Source: Lachnospiraceae bacterium (GTDB taxonomy: Bacteria; Bacillota; Clostridia; Lachnospirales; Lachnospiraceae). From it: 64,000 nucleotides of DNA. Both the position numbers and the translations under genes were made by a program. The stretch spans positions 84,099 through 148,098 of the forward strand of contig JAILES010000004.1 in the NCBI GenBank assembly GCA_024687205.1, read 5' to 3'. The notes below the pieces were generated by a model that was not told where the DNA came from, did no database searches, and worked only from the letters and a program-made list of their open reading frames with translations. This document shows, piece by piece, positions 27,145-36,438 of the stretch. Each line of letters starts with the position of its first letter. Position 1 is the stretch's first letter.

Positions 27145-29766
27145 ATGATCAAACAACAGATATTCAATATTATAGCGGAAACCTTACTTTCTGATTATAT
27201 CAGTCTCTATTATGTGAGCGCCGATACAGGCGAGTATCAGTGGTTTGATGTTGATCCTGTGAACCGTTCCCTCAAACCTCAGAAGAGCGGAAAAGATTTC
27301 TTAAAGATGCTCAAAGAGGACATTGAGACCAATGCCCATCCTTCCGATAAAGATGAACTGCTTGCTTATTTCAAAGAAGACAGTTTAATGCGAAAGGTTA
27401 AGGACGGCGACAGCGAAGAGATAGTATATCGTGTAAATAATGGCGGAAGCTATGTTTATCATCAGATCCGCATCATAAAAGGTTCCGGTGGAGATGAGGA
27501 ATACTTTATCGTCGGGGTATCCGATGTCGACAAAAAGGTTAAAAAGGAAAAGAAACAGGACAGGGTTCTGAAAAATGCCATGGAAATGGCAAGGCGTGAT
27601 GATCTGACCGGCATAGGAAACAAAAACGCCTATCAGGAATTTGAAAAATTGCTGCAGAAGAAGATGGACAGCGGTGCCGAGGTCAGCAAATTCGCCCTGG
27701 TGATCTTTGATCTGAATAATCTCAAGCCCGTGAACGACACCTACGGACATAATGTGGGTGATGAGTATCTCAAGGCTTCCTGCAAGATGATCTGTGATAC
27801 CTTTGCACACAGTCCCGTGTTCAGGATAGGCGGGGATGAGTTCCTTGCTTGTCTTGAGAAACGTGATTATAACTCAAGGCATGATCTGATAAAGATGCTG
27901 ATGCTGCAGGTTGAAGATAACATGCGGCGCGGCAACGGCCCGGTGATCGCCATAGGGATGAGCGAATACGATCCCCATGTGGACGACAGTGTAAGCGATG
28001 TATTCAAACGCGCTGACGCGCTTATGTATGATAATAAAAAGACCTTGAAGGAACAGGGCGGAAACGGCAGTTCCTTTATGAAATATCTGAGTGAGAGCAG
28101 CAAAGTACCGCCTGAAAAAAGGTGGAGTCTGGATAATCTCTTTACGGCATTCGAGAATATGGCCGAGGGCTGCTACGTTTTTCTCTGTAATATGAAATAT
28201 GATTATTCCAGGTGGTCGAAGGAATGCGTGGATACCTTCGGACTGCCCGGAGAGTATATGTTCGGAGCAGGCGACATCTGGGAAGAACATATCCATCCCG
28301 ATGACGTGGAGAATTACAGAAAGTCGGTTGCGGATATTTTTGCGGGGAAATCCCGTGTTCACGATATGCAGTACAGGGCAAGGCGCGCTGACGGTGAATA
28401 TGTGATGTGCACCTGCAAGGGAATGGTCATCCTGGATCTTGCCGAGGAACCTCTTTATTTCTGCGGTACCATAATGAACAACAGCGCAAGTTCCAATATA
28501 GATTCCATCACAGGTCTTAAGAACCAGTACGGTTTTCTTGAAGACATCCGCCTAAATCTGCAGAATAAGAACCGTATGAGGATAGCCATGATCGGCTTCA
28601 GCAAGTTTTCGGAGATCAACGAAATGTACGGCTATCATTTCGGTAATAAAGTGATCCAGCATTTTGCAAGGTCTCTTTATGATCGTGTCGAAAACACCGG
28701 TTCGGTATACAGGCTTGACGGTACAAAGCTTGCGGTGATAAGCCGTGTCAGAAATATTGATGAGATAAAGAAGCGCTATAAAGAATTCAGGAGCTCTTTC
28801 AGAAGAGGTGTTAAGATAGACGGTAATACCATAGTCTGCGAGATGAATGCAGGTATCATAGAAGTTAATGATTTTGAACTGAATGACAGAGCCGTTTTTT
28901 CCTGCCTCGATTTTGCTTATGAGGAATCCAAACAGAAACGTCAGGGAGATATGGTGGAATTCTACGATGCTCTGAATGAAAATAATCGTGACAGGATCGC
29001 AAAGCTCGGAGAGATCCGCTGGGCAATAGCAAACAACTATAAAGGCTTTTATCTGATGTATCAGCCTGTTGTAAATGCAAAGACCGAGAAGATCACCGGA
29101 GTTGAGGCGCTTATCAGATACAGATCAAAGAAATTCGGCATGGTGGCGCCGGATGACTTCATTCCGATAATCGAAAGAGATCCTCTTTACCGGGATCTTG
29201 GCAGATGGATACTTAAAACAGCGCTTACGGACGGCAAGACAATGTTTGCTGACGATCCCAAAGCATATGTGAGCGTGAATCTGTCTTACTCACAGATAGA
29301 AAGGCCGGATTTTATTGATTCGGTAAGAGAGATATTAAAAGAGGTCAATTATCCGCCGGAGAGGCTCTGCCTGGAACTGACCGAAAGATGCCGTCTTGTG
29401 GATATGCAGCTTTTAAAGAACGTTATAGTCAATCTGCGGGGGATGGGAATACGTGTGGCTCTGGACGATTTCGGAACCGGATTTTCATCGGTAGGTTTAT
29501 TGATGGATCTGGAATTCGATATCATAAAGATCGACCGGAGTTTTGTCATCAATATAGAAAACGACAGCAAACAGAGGACGATGATGAAGCACTTCTCGGA
29601 GCTGGCGGCATCTTTTGATGCAAATGTCTGCGTGGAAGGCTTGGAGACAGAGGCGATGAAGGAGATCCTGAAGGGATACAATGTCCATACTTTCCAGGGT
29701 TATTACTATTCCAAGCCCCTTGTCCTCGAGGATCTGCTTGCGTGGAAAAAAGAACAGAAGGGGTAG
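27145..29766 (+). CDS. PAS/GGDEF/PAS/degenerate GGDEF/EAL c-di-GMP protein
   Basis: This 873-residue soluble protein has two sensor-plus-GGDEF units and an EAL domain. An N-terminal PAS-like region precedes a complete GGDEF domain with GGDEF at 229-233. A second PAS-like domain (about 320-445) precedes a GGDEF-like domain whose active site reads LDGTKL at 524-529, so that copy should be inactive and perhaps regulatory. The EAL phosphodiesterase domain retains EALIR (654-658), VNLSYSQI and DDFGTGFSS (774 onward), so it is likely active. The protein may switch between c-di-GMP synthesis and breakdown. A terminator overlaps its stop codon. Confidence 0.9.
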   Translation: MIKQQIFNIIAETLLSDYISLYYVSADTGEYQWFDVDPVNRSLKPQKSGKDFLKMLKEDIETNAHPSDKDELLAYFKEDSLMRKVKDGDSEEIVYRVNNGGSYVYHQIRIIKGSGGDEEYFIVGVSDVDKKVKKEKKQDRVLKNAMEMARRDDLTGIGNKNAYQEFEKLLQKKMDSGAEVSKFALVIFDLNNLKPVNDTYGHNVGDEYLKASCKMICDTFAHSPVFRIGGDEFLACLEKRDYNSRHDLIKMLMLQVEDNMRRGNGPVIAIGMSEYDPHVDDSVSDVFKRADALMYDNKKTLKEQGGNGSSFMKYLSESSKVPPEKRWSLDNLFTAFENMAEGCYVFLCNMKYDYSRWSKECVDTFGLPGEYMFGAGDIWEEHIHPDDVENYRKSVADIFAGKSRVHDMQYRARRADGEYVMCTCKGMVILDLAEEPLYFCGTIMNNSASSNIDSITGLKNQYGFLEDIRLNLQNKNRMRIAMIGFSKFSEINEMYGYHFGNKVIQHFARSLYDRVENTGSVYRLDGTKLAVISRVRNIDEIKKRYKEFRSSFRRGVKIDGNTIVCEMNAGIIEVNDFELNDRAVFSCLDFAYEESKQKRQGDMVEFYDALNENNRDRIAKLGEIRWAIANNYKGFYLMYQPVVNAKTEKITGVEALIRYRSKKFGMVAPDDFIPIIERDPLYRDLGRWILKTALTDGKTMFADDPKAYVSVNLSYSQIERPDFIDSVREILKEVNYPPERLCLELTERCRLVDMQLLKNVIVNLRGMGIRVALDDFGTGFSSVGLLMDLEFDIIKIDRSFVINIENDSKQRTMMKHFSELAASFDANVCVEGLETEAMKEILKGYNVHTFQGYYYSKPLVLEDLLAWKKEQKG

Positions 29767-29785
29767 TTTACAAATACCCCTTTTT
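29758..29785 (+). terminator. Intrinsic terminator at the end of the GGDEF/EAL gene
   Basis: The stem AGGGGTA / TACCCCT with a 9-base loop, followed by a T-run, starts inside the last codons and includes the TAG stop. It separates the c-di-GMP gene from the transport operon. Confidence 0.75.
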
Positions 29786-29815
29786 GTAATATCATTCAGT
29801 ATTGTTTTAGAGGAT

Positions 29816-29832
29816 GAGATGCCGGGCATCTC
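29816..29832. promoter_or_regulatory. Operator-like palindrome before the BMP transport operon
   Basis: GAGATGCC and GGCATCTC form a perfect 8-bp inverted repeat around one central base, 8 bases before the AGGAGG of the lipoprotein gene. The compact symmetry suits a dimeric repressor, for example one responding to purines; it could also be an mRNA hairpin near the ribosome site. No promoter is clear in this gap. Confidence 0.4.
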
Positions 29833-29851
29833 GAAAAAAAGGAGGAGCATT

Positions 29852-31120
29852 ATGAAAAAGAGGATTTTGAGTGCGCTTATGGCTGCAGTGATGTGTTTGG
29901 CTGCTGTCGGCTGCGGAGGAAACAAGCCTGAAGGTCAGACAGGAGAGACCGAATCGGTACAGAGAGAGAGCGTATCCGAGAAGAAGATCGGTATGATACT
30001 GGTGGGTGACGAGAACGAAGGTTATACTTATGCACACATCGAAGGCATGAGGACTGCCGAGGTGCAAAACGGTCTCAATGACGACAATATCATCTGGAAG
30101 TATTCGGTTCCCGAAGATGAGAGCTGTAAGGAAGCAGCAGTTGACCTTGTTGAGCAGGGCTGTGTAGCAATCTTTTCAAACAGCTACGGACATCAGACTT
30201 TCATGGAAGAAGCTGCAGCGGAATATCCTGATGTACAGTTCGTATCAATGACAGGTGACAGGGCCGCATTAAGCGGTCTGCCTAACTTTTCTAACGCATT
30301 CACAAACGTATATGAATCGCGTTTTGTATCAGGTGTTGTTGCAGGCATGAAGGTTAAGGAACTTGTCGAAGCCGGCAAGCTTTCGGCCGAGAACATGGAC
30401 GGCAACAAGGTTAAGATCGGATATGTCGGTGCTTACCCTTATGCAGAAGTTGTCAGCGGTTATACCGCATTCTTCCTTGGCATACAGTACATCTATCCCG
30501 ATGTTACCATGGAGGTAAGATATACCAACTCATGGTTTGATATCACAGCAGAGGCAGAAGCAGCAAACGCACTTATGGCAGACGGCTGTGTGATCATCGG
30601 ACAGCATGCCGACTCCACAGGAGCACCTACGGCTGTACAGGATGCAAATGACAAAGGCAAGCCCGTTTATTCCGTTGGTTACAACGTAGATATGTTAAGC
30701 GTTGCACCTCATGCTGCTCTTACATCTGCAACAAACGTATGGAGCGTATATTATAACGAGGCTGTAAAGACTATACTTGAAGGCGGAAAGATACCTACAG
30801 ACTGGTCTAAGGGTTATGCTGACGGTGCAGTTGCCATCACCAAGCTGGGACCCGATGTAGCTGAAGGAACAAGCGATAAGGTTGATGAAGTGATCAGTGC
30901 TATCAAAAACGGCGAATTAAAGGTATTTGATGCAGGAAGCTTTACCGTAGGCGGAAAGCATCTTGACAGCTATCATGTTGATATGAACGGTAACTTCTCA
31001 AATGAGGATCCCGAAGACAAGGAAGCTATCTGGGACGGTTACTTCCATGAGTCTGAGCTCAGAAGTGCACCTTCCTTCGATATCCGTATCGACGGCATTA
31101 CCGAACTTACAGCTGAATAA
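29852..31120 (+). CDS. BMP-family nucleoside-binding lipoprotein (ABC transporter)
   Basis: I start this at ATG 29852, after AGGAGGAGC, giving 422 residues; the longer open frame runs through the terminator and the preceding gene. The signal peptide ends in a lipobox with Cys21 (AAVGC), so the protein is anchored outside the membrane. The mature part has the BMP/PnrA-like fold with GMILVGDENEGYTYAHIEGM and GYVGAYPYAEVVSGYTAFFLG. Such proteins bind purine nucleosides. The ATPase and two permeases follow, then xpt, which supports a purine nucleoside or nucleobase import role. Confidence 0.9.
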   Translation: MKKRILSALMAAVMCLAAVGCGGNKPEGQTGETESVQRESVSEKKIGMILVGDENEGYTYAHIEGMRTAEVQNGLNDDNIIWKYSVPEDESCKEAAVDLVEQGCVAIFSNSYGHQTFMEEAAAEYPDVQFVSMTGDRAALSGLPNFSNAFTNVYESRFVSGVVAGMKVKELVEAGKLSAENMDGNKVKIGYVGAYPYAEVVSGYTAFFLGIQYIYPDVTMEVRYTNSWFDITAEAEAANALMADGCVIIGQHADSTGAPTAVQDANDKGKPVYSVGYNVDMLSVAPHAALTSATNVWSVYYNEAVKTILEGGKIPTDWSKGYADGAVAITKLGPDVAEGTSDKVDEVISAIKNGELKVFDAGSFTVGGKHLDSYHVDMNGNFSNEDPEDKEAIWDGYFHESELRSAPSFDIRIDGITELTAE

Positions 31121-31145
31121 ACTTTAAAAGACAGGAGAAGTTAGT

Positions 31146-32687
31146 GTGGCTGCAATTACTTTTGAACATATTTCAAAAAGATTCGGAAGCGTAAACGCTA
31201 ACAGCGATGTGAGTTTTTCTGTTAATAAAGGAGAGATACTGGCACTCCTTGGAGAAAACGGAAGCGGCAAGACGACACTTATGAATATGCTTTCCGGGAT
31301 ATATTATCCCGACGAAGGACGTATACTTGTTGATGATAAGCCCGTTAGTATCCGCGGACCAAGGGATGCATATGCTCTCGGCATAGGAATGGTCCACCAG
31401 CATTTTAAGCTGGTGGACGTTTTTACTGCTGCGGAAAACCTTGTGGTAGGCCTTGATCCGGACAAAAAGCTGGACAGGAAGGCCATTGCGGCAGATATAA
31501 AAGAGATCTGTGATAAATATCAGTTTGATGTTAATCCGGATAAAAAAGTTTATGATATGAGCGTTTCGGAAAAGCAGACGCTCGAGATAGTCAAGGTACT
31601 GTACCGCGGTGCCAATATACTTATACTTGATGAACCTACTGCAGTGCTGACGCCCCAGGAAACGGAGCGTCTGTTCAGAGTACTGCGCAACATGAAGCAG
31701 GACGGAAAGACGGTGATCATCATCACCCATAAGCTGCATGAAGTGCTGAGCATATCCGACCGGGTGGCAATACTCAGAAAAGGTGAGTATATAGAAACCG
31801 TTGATACCGCAGATGCTACCGAAGAAAAGCTTACCGAGCTTATGGTAGGCAAAAAGGTTGATCTGGAGATAGAGAGACCTGAAGTAAAAGATAAAAAACT
31901 CAGGCTGGAAATAAGGAATATAAACTGTATCAACAGCGAAGGCGTTAAGATACTTAAGGATATCTCCTTTGACGTATACGGCGGAGAGATACTAGGTATA
32001 GCCGGCATATCCGGTAACGGACAGAAAGAACTGCTGGAAGCCATTGCGGGACTTGAACAGATAGAAGAAGGCGGCTCCATCAAATATCATGCACCGGATG
32101 CTAAAGAAGCCGTTGAGATGAAAGGCATGACACCCAGACATATAAGGGAACTGGGAGTCCATCTTTCTTTTGTGCCCGAAGACAGGCTCGGTATGGGACT
32201 GGTCGGAAGCATGGGAATGACCGAAAACATGATGCTGAAAGATTACAGCAAGGGAAGGGGAGTCTTTACAAGCAAGAAAGCCCCCCGTGAACTTGCTGAG
32301 AAGATAAAGGAAGAACTTGAAGTAGTAACCCCCGGTGTGACAACACCGGTCAGAAGACTGTCGGGTGGCAATGTCCAGAAGGTTCTTGTGGGAAGGGAGA
32401 TAGCAGCTTCCCCTACGGTACTGATGACAGCCTATGCGGTAAGAGGTCTGGATATCAATACTTCTTATACCATATATCATCTTTTGAATGAACAGAAGAA
32501 AAAAGGAGTGGCAGTGATCTATGTCGGTGAAGACCTGGATGTACTGCTGGCACTCTGCGACCGTATACTCGTACTCTGCGGAGGACAGGCAAACGGCATA
32601 CTTGACGGCCATACCGCCGATAAGCAGGAGGTCGGACGCAGGATGAGCGTGATAGTAGAAGAGAAAGACGGTGAAGGACATGAATGA
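31146..32687 (+). CDS. ABC transporter ATPase for nucleosides (two ABC domains)
   Basis: This 513-residue ATPase starts at GTG 31146, ten bases after AGGAG. The first ABC domain has a full Walker A (GENGSGKTT at 36-44), signature MSVSEKQ and LILDEPTAVLTP. The second has the degenerate Walker A usual in this family (GISGNGQKE), a good signature (LSGGNVQK), but MTAYAVRGLD in place of the usual AxPTRGLD Walker B region, so only the first site is likely to hydrolyse ATP. It belongs with the lipoprotein upstream and the permeases downstream, resembling the NupO/YufO type. Confidence 0.92.
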   Translation: MAAITFEHISKRFGSVNANSDVSFSVNKGEILALLGENGSGKTTLMNMLSGIYYPDEGRILVDDKPVSIRGPRDAYALGIGMVHQHFKLVDVFTAAENLVVGLDPDKKLDRKAIAADIKEICDKYQFDVNPDKKVYDMSVSEKQTLEIVKVLYRGANILILDEPTAVLTPQETERLFRVLRNMKQDGKTVIIITHKLHEVLSISDRVAILRKGEYIETVDTADATEEKLTELMVGKKVDLEIERPEVKDKKLRLEIRNINCINSEGVKILKDISFDVYGGEILGIAGISGNGQKELLEAIAGLEQIEEGGSIKYHAPDAKEAVEMKGMTPRHIRELGVHLSFVPEDRLGMGLVGSMGMTENMMLKDYSKGRGVFTSKKAPRELAEKIKEELEVVTPGVTTPVRRLSGGNVQKVLVGREIAASPTVLMTAYAVRGLDINTSYTIYHLLNEQKKKGVAVIYVGEDLDVLLALCDRILVLCGGQANGILDGHTADKQEVGRRMSVIVEEKDGEGHE

Positions 32688-33762
32688 GCCATTACTCAGG
32701 ATAGTAAAAAATGAAGCTATGTCCTTTAAAAAGAAGGTGCTGATCAGAGCAGTCGCTGTGATCCTGGCACTGCTGGTCTGTGGCATAGTCATAACCCTTA
32801 TCACGGGATATAATCCGGTCACCGTATACGTGACCATGACCCAGGGAGCTTTCGGGACAAAGACCAGAGCCTGGTCTACGGTAAAAGAGATGCTGATGCT
32901 CTCCTGTATCGCCATAGGTCTGGCGCCTGCTTTTAAAATGAAGTTCTGGAATATCGGCGCCGAAGGTCAGATACTTGTGGGCGGTATAGTATCGGCAGGC
33001 TGCATGATCTATCTGGCTAAGATAGGTAACGCAGGGCTGTTCATACTGATGTTTTTGCTGAGTGCTCTGGCCGGAGCGGTATGGGCATTCCTGCCGGCGC
33101 TGTTCAAGGCGAAGTTCAACACAAACGAGACGCTGTTTACGCTGATGATGAATTATGTGGCGATACAGCTTACTTCTTATTTCGTTGCAAAGTGGGAGAA
33201 TCCCATAGGTTCCAATACCGTAGGCGTCATCAACCAGAGCGGACATGAGGGCTGGTTTCCCAAGATCTGCGGTTCCCAGTATTTCATTAGTCTGATAATG
33301 GTGCTGGTACTTGCAGTCTTCATGCATATCTATCTTAAGTACACCAAGCACGGATATGAGATCGCGGTTGTGGGTGAGTCCGAAAACACCGCAAGATACG
33401 CGGGCATCAGTGTAACCAAGGTGGTGATAAGGACGGTGCTGCTGTCCGGTGCAATCTGCGGAATGGCCGGTTTCATGGCGGTCGCCGGCGCATCTCATAC
33501 CATCTCGACATCTACTGCGGGAGGAAGAGGTTTTACGGCCATCATAGTAGCCTGGCTTGCAAAGTTCGATTCCGCAACAATGATACTTATCTCGCTTTTA
33601 CTGGCCTTCCTTGAAAGCGGTTCTTCCGAGATAGCCAGCAAATGTCATCTGAATGATTTTGCATCCAAGATAGTTATAGGTATCATATTGTTCTTCATAC
33701 TGGGCAGTGAGTTTTTTATAAACTACAAACTTATAGTCGGAAAGAAAGGAGAGAAGAAATGA
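32680..33762 (+). CDS. ABC transporter permease, nucleoside import, subunit 1
   Basis: This polytopic protein has about ten hydrophobic segments and the BPD_transp_2-type signature region (FKMKFWNIGAEGQILVGGIV and GGRGFTAIIVAWLAKFD). I use ATG 32680 (360 residues), overlapping the ATPase stop; an in-frame GTG three codons earlier is possible. It pairs with the next permease to form the channel, as NupP does with NupQ. Confidence 0.9.
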   Translation: MNEPLLRIVKNEAMSFKKKVLIRAVAVILALLVCGIVITLITGYNPVTVYVTMTQGAFGTKTRAWSTVKEMLMLSCIAIGLAPAFKMKFWNIGAEGQILVGGIVSAGCMIYLAKIGNAGLFILMFLLSALAGAVWAFLPALFKAKFNTNETLFTLMMNYVAIQLTSYFVAKWENPIGSNTVGVINQSGHEGWFPKICGSQYFISLIMVLVLAVFMHIYLKYTKHGYEIAVVGESENTARYAGISVTKVVIRTVLLSGAICGMAGFMAVAGASHTISTSTAGGRGFTAIIVAWLAKFDSATMILISLLLAFLESGSSEIASKCHLNDFASKIVIGIILFFILGSEFFINYKLIVGKKGEKK

Positions 33763-34742
33763 ACAGTTTTATCACTCTTTTCCAGGCAGCAATAGCTTTC
33801 GGCACTGTCATACTTTTCGGCTGTGTAGGTGAGATACTTACCGAGCGTGCCGGTAATCTGAATCTGGGCGTGCCGGGTATCATGTACCTCGGAGGTATCG
33901 CATCCCTGGCTTCTGTCTTCATATACGAAGGAAGTACCGATTCCCCTTCAAAGATACTCTGCGTCATAATAGCCATGGTCAGTGCATTTATCGCTTCGGC
34001 TCTCGGAGGTCTGATCTATGCCTTCCTGACCATCAGTCTTAAGGCAAACCAGAACGTCTGCGGTCTGACACTTACGATCTTCGGCGGCGGAGTTGCCAAT
34101 TTCTTCGGAGGTTCGCTGAATACACTGGCCGGAAGGTTCGAGGCAGTCTCGGTACCTGTTACTTCCGCAGCATTCAGGACCAATATACCCGGGATATCAA
34201 ATGCAGGCACCATAGGTAAGTTATTCTTCTCCTACGGTTTTATGGTATATCTTGCCATAGCCATTGCAATCATCGTACATATTTTCCTGCATCATACCAG
34301 ACGCGGACTCAATCTGAGAACCGTAGGCGAGAGTCCACAGACAGCTGATGCAGCAGGTATCAATGTGGACAGGAACAAATACCTTGCTATCTGTATAGGT
34401 GCCGGCATAAGCGGTTTCGGCGGCGTTTACTATGTAATGGATTATATAAAGGGGACCTGGGCTAATGACGGCAGTATAGAAAAGCTGGGTTGGCTGGCAG
34501 TGGCTCTGGTCATTTTCACGACCTGGAAATCCTCTCATGCGGTCTGGGGGTCATATCTATTCGGACTGCTTTACTGGATGTATTACTATATCCCGGGACT
34601 TACCCGCAGATCCCAGGAGCTCTTTAAGATGCTGCCTTATGTAGTTACACTTCTCGTGCTGATAGTAAACAGCTTAAGGAGCGGAAAAGACAAGCAGCCG
34701 CCTAAGAGTCTCGGTCTTGCATATTTCAGGGAGGAACGCTGA
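33759..34742 (+). CDS. ABC transporter permease, nucleoside import, subunit 2
   Basis: The second membrane subunit, 327 residues, has about nine hydrophobic segments and typical segments [35 protein letters not shown] and GYGFG-like [14 protein letters not shown]. It overlaps the preceding permease at ATGA and is preceded by AAAGGAGAG. It also overlaps xpt by one base, so transporter and xanthine phosphoribosyltransferase are made from one mRNA. It resembles the NupQ/YufQ type. Confidence 0.9.
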   Translation: MNSFITLFQAAIAFGTVILFGCVGEILTERAGNLNLGVPGIMYLGGIASLASVFIYEGSTDSPSKILCVIIAMVSAFIASALGGLIYAFLTISLKANQNVCGLTLTIFGGGVANFFGGSLNTLAGRFEAVSVPVTSAAFRTNIPGISNAGTIGKLFFSYGFMVYLAIAIAIIVHIFLHHTRRGLNLRTVGESPQTADAAGINVDRNKYLAICIGAGISGFGGVYYVMDYIKGTWANDGSIEKLGWLAVALVIFTTWKSSHAVWGSYLFGLLYWMYYYIPGLTRRSQELFKMLPYVVTLLVLIVNSLRSGKDKQPPKSLGLAYFREER

Positions 34743-35320
34743 TGAAAGAACTTGAGGAACGTATCAGGAAAGACGGAGTGGTCAAAGAAGGAAATGTCCT
34801 GAAAGTTGACAGTTTCCTCAACCATCAGATGGATATAGAGCTTTTTAATGCCATGGGAAAGGAATGGAAGCGGCTGTTTGCGGACTGCGAGATCAACAAG
34901 ATCCTTACCATTGAGGCCTCAGGCATAGGGATAGCAGCCGTGGTTGCACAGCATTTTAATGCTAAAGTTGTTTTTGCCAAAAAATCAAAGTCGGTCAATC
35001 TTGACGGCAGCATGTATACCGCAAAGGTGGAATCTTTTACCCACAAGAACGTATCTGATGTGATCGTTTCCAAAAAGTTCCTGGGACCGGAAGATAAGGT
35101 GCTGATCATAGATGACTTCCTTGCCAACGGCTGCGCGCTGGAAGGACTTATGAAGATAGTAGAAGAAGCCGGAGCAACACTGCAGGGCATAGGCATAGCG
35201 ATAGAAAAAGGCTTCCAGGACGGCGGTAAGAAGATCAGGGAAAAAGGGGTAAGACTGGAAAGCCTCGCCATCATCGAGAGCATGGATGCCGCCACCGGAG
35301 AGATAGTATTCAGAAATTAA
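34742..35320 (+). CDS. xpt: Xanthine phosphoribosyltransferase
   Basis: Xpt, 192 residues, converts xanthine and PRPP to XMP in purine salvage. The start [14 protein letters not shown], the segment [10 protein letters not shown], the [10 protein letters not shown] motif and the PRPP-binding loop [17 protein letters not shown] are all characteristic. Its start overlaps the stop of the last transporter gene (TGATG), so the imported substrate is very likely a purine. In other Firmicutes xpt is often under a purine riboswitch; I see none upstream of this operon, where the leader is too short. Confidence 0.96.
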   Translation: MKELEERIRKDGVVKEGNVLKVDSFLNHQMDIELFNAMGKEWKRLFADCEINKILTIEASGIGIAAVVAQHFNAKVVFAKKSKSVNLDGSMYTAKVESFTHKNVSDVIVSKKFLGPEDKVLIIDDFLANGCALEGLMKIVEEAGATLQGIGIAIEKGFQDGGKKIREKGVRLESLAIIESMDAATGEIVFRN

Positions 35321-35323
35321 TGC

Positions 35324-35352
35324 TTGCATAATGCATACAGATATGTTAATAT
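35324..35352 (+). promoter_or_regulatory. rplS: Promoter for rplS
   Basis: TTGCAT (35324-35329) and TAATAT (35347-35352) are separated by 17 bases, with TG just before the -10. It is nearly the same as the secG promoter at 11554. Confidence 0.6.
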
Positions 35353-35370
35353 ATCATACGTTGCGAGTAA

Positions 35371-35412
35371 AGAGGTGTTCCGCTGGTACATAGATACGTA
35401 AGAACGCCCGAT
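35371..35412 (+). promoter_or_regulatory. Possible ribosomal protein L19 leader structure
   Basis: The 5' leader of rplS contains GGTGTTC pairing with GAACGCC (one G-U) around a 20-base interior that includes a smaller GTAC/ATAC-type helix. It lies between the promoter and the GGGAGG ribosome site. L19 autoregulatory leaders are known in Firmicutes, and position and size fit, but I have not checked the consensus. Confidence 0.35.
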
Positions 35413-35435
35413 GAAATCAAGGGAGGTAATAACAA

Positions 35436-35786
35436 ATGAACAGCGAGATCATCAAAGAACTTGAGCAGGAACAGTTAAAGAAAGAAGTACCTGAGTTTAA
35501 CGTAGGTGACACCGTTAAGGTTCACGGTCTCATCAAGGAAGGTGAGAAAGAGCGTGTACAGGTATTCGAAGGCACAGTTACCAAGATCGTAGGCGGCGGC
35601 TTCAACACAATGTTCACCGTAAGAAAGAATTCCAACGGTGTAGGCGTTGACAAGACCTGGCCTCTTCACAGCCCTTCAGTAGTGAAGGTTGATGTGGTAC
35701 GCAGAGGTAAGGTAAGAAGAGCAAAGCTCAACTACCTGAAGGGACGTGTAGGAAAGAACGCAAAGGTGAAAGAAGTCCTGCGCTGA
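35436..35786 (+). CDS. rplS: 50S ribosomal protein L19
   Basis: This 116-residue protein matches L19 throughout: [40 protein letters not shown] and the C-terminal [16 protein letters not shown]19 sits at the interface of the ribosomal subunits. It has its own promoter and a strong GGGAGG, and is followed by a terminator before the lepB-rbgA-lepB-rnhB run. Confidence 0.97.
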   Translation: MNSEIIKELEQEQLKKEVPEFNVGDTVKVHGLIKEGEKERVQVFEGTVTKIVGGGFNTMFTVRKNSNGVGVDKTWPLHSPSVVKVDVVRRGKVRRAKLNYLKGRVGKNAKVKEVLR

Positions 35787-35807
35787 TAGGTAAAAATATT
35801 GGATCAA

Positions 35808-35835
35808 AGAAAGCGGAGGTTTTTGGATCTTCGCT
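35808..35835 (+). terminator. Intrinsic terminator after rplS
   Basis: The stem AGCGGAG / CTTCGCT (one G-U) with a T-rich loop is followed by six Ts at about 35830-35835. It lies 18 bases before lepB, so lepB may be read through or use an unseen promoter. Confidence 0.65.
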
Positions 35836-35852
35836 TTTTTCTTTAGGGTGAT

Positions 35853-36437
35853 ATGGCCAGACACAAGGGTTTATCTTTTTATCAGAAGAAGAGAGGTATA
35901 AGCGCCGGTATCGTTAAGGAGATAGCGGTATGGATCTTTTCCGGACTCGTTATGGTGCTTATAGCTTTTATGTTTATATATCTGTTCGGCATCAGGACCA
36001 GCGTTATAGGCTATTCCATGGAACCTACGCTATATAACGGCCAGGAGGTCCTTATTGACCGTTTTGCCTATAATATAGGACAGCCCAAACAGGGTGATGT
36101 GGTGATATTCAGACCCAACGGAAACGAAAATGCCCACTATTACGTTAAAAGGATAATAGCGGTCCCGGGAGATACCGTGCTCATAAGGGACGGACTGATA
36201 TTTGTTAATGGTGACATATATGACGATCAGGGAATTTTTGATAAAATAGAGGACGGCGGCATAGCCGAAGCCGGAGTGACGCTGGAAGAAGATGAATACT
36301 TTGTGCTCGGTGACAACAGAAATAATTCCGAGGACAGCAGATCCAGCAATATAGGTGTGGTAAGAAAGGAATATATGACCGGTAAAGCCTGGTTCCATAT
36401 GGGGAGCAAGGATATGAGACCCGGTTTCATCAAGTGA
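35853..36437 (+). CDS. lepB: Signal peptidase I (first copy)
   Basis: This 194-residue type I signal peptidase is of the small Gram-positive form with one N-terminal membrane helix (about 25-46). The catalytic Ser55 is in GYSMEPTL and the general-base Lys99 in YYVKRIIAVPGD; the conserved GDNRNNSEDSR box is near the C-terminus. It removes signal peptides of secreted proteins. A second copy lies two genes downstream, on the other side of rbgA. Confidence 0.94.
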   Translation: MARHKGLSFYQKKRGISAGIVKEIAVWIFSGLVMVLIAFMFIYLFGIRTSVIGYSMEPTLYNGQEVLIDRFAYNIGQPKQGDVVIFRPNGNENAHYYVKRIIAVPGDTVLIRDGLIFVNGDIYDDQGIFDKIEDGGIAEAGVTLEEDEYFVLGDNRNNSEDSRSSNIGVVRKEYMTGKAWFHMGSKDMRPGFIK

Positions 36438-36438
36438 T

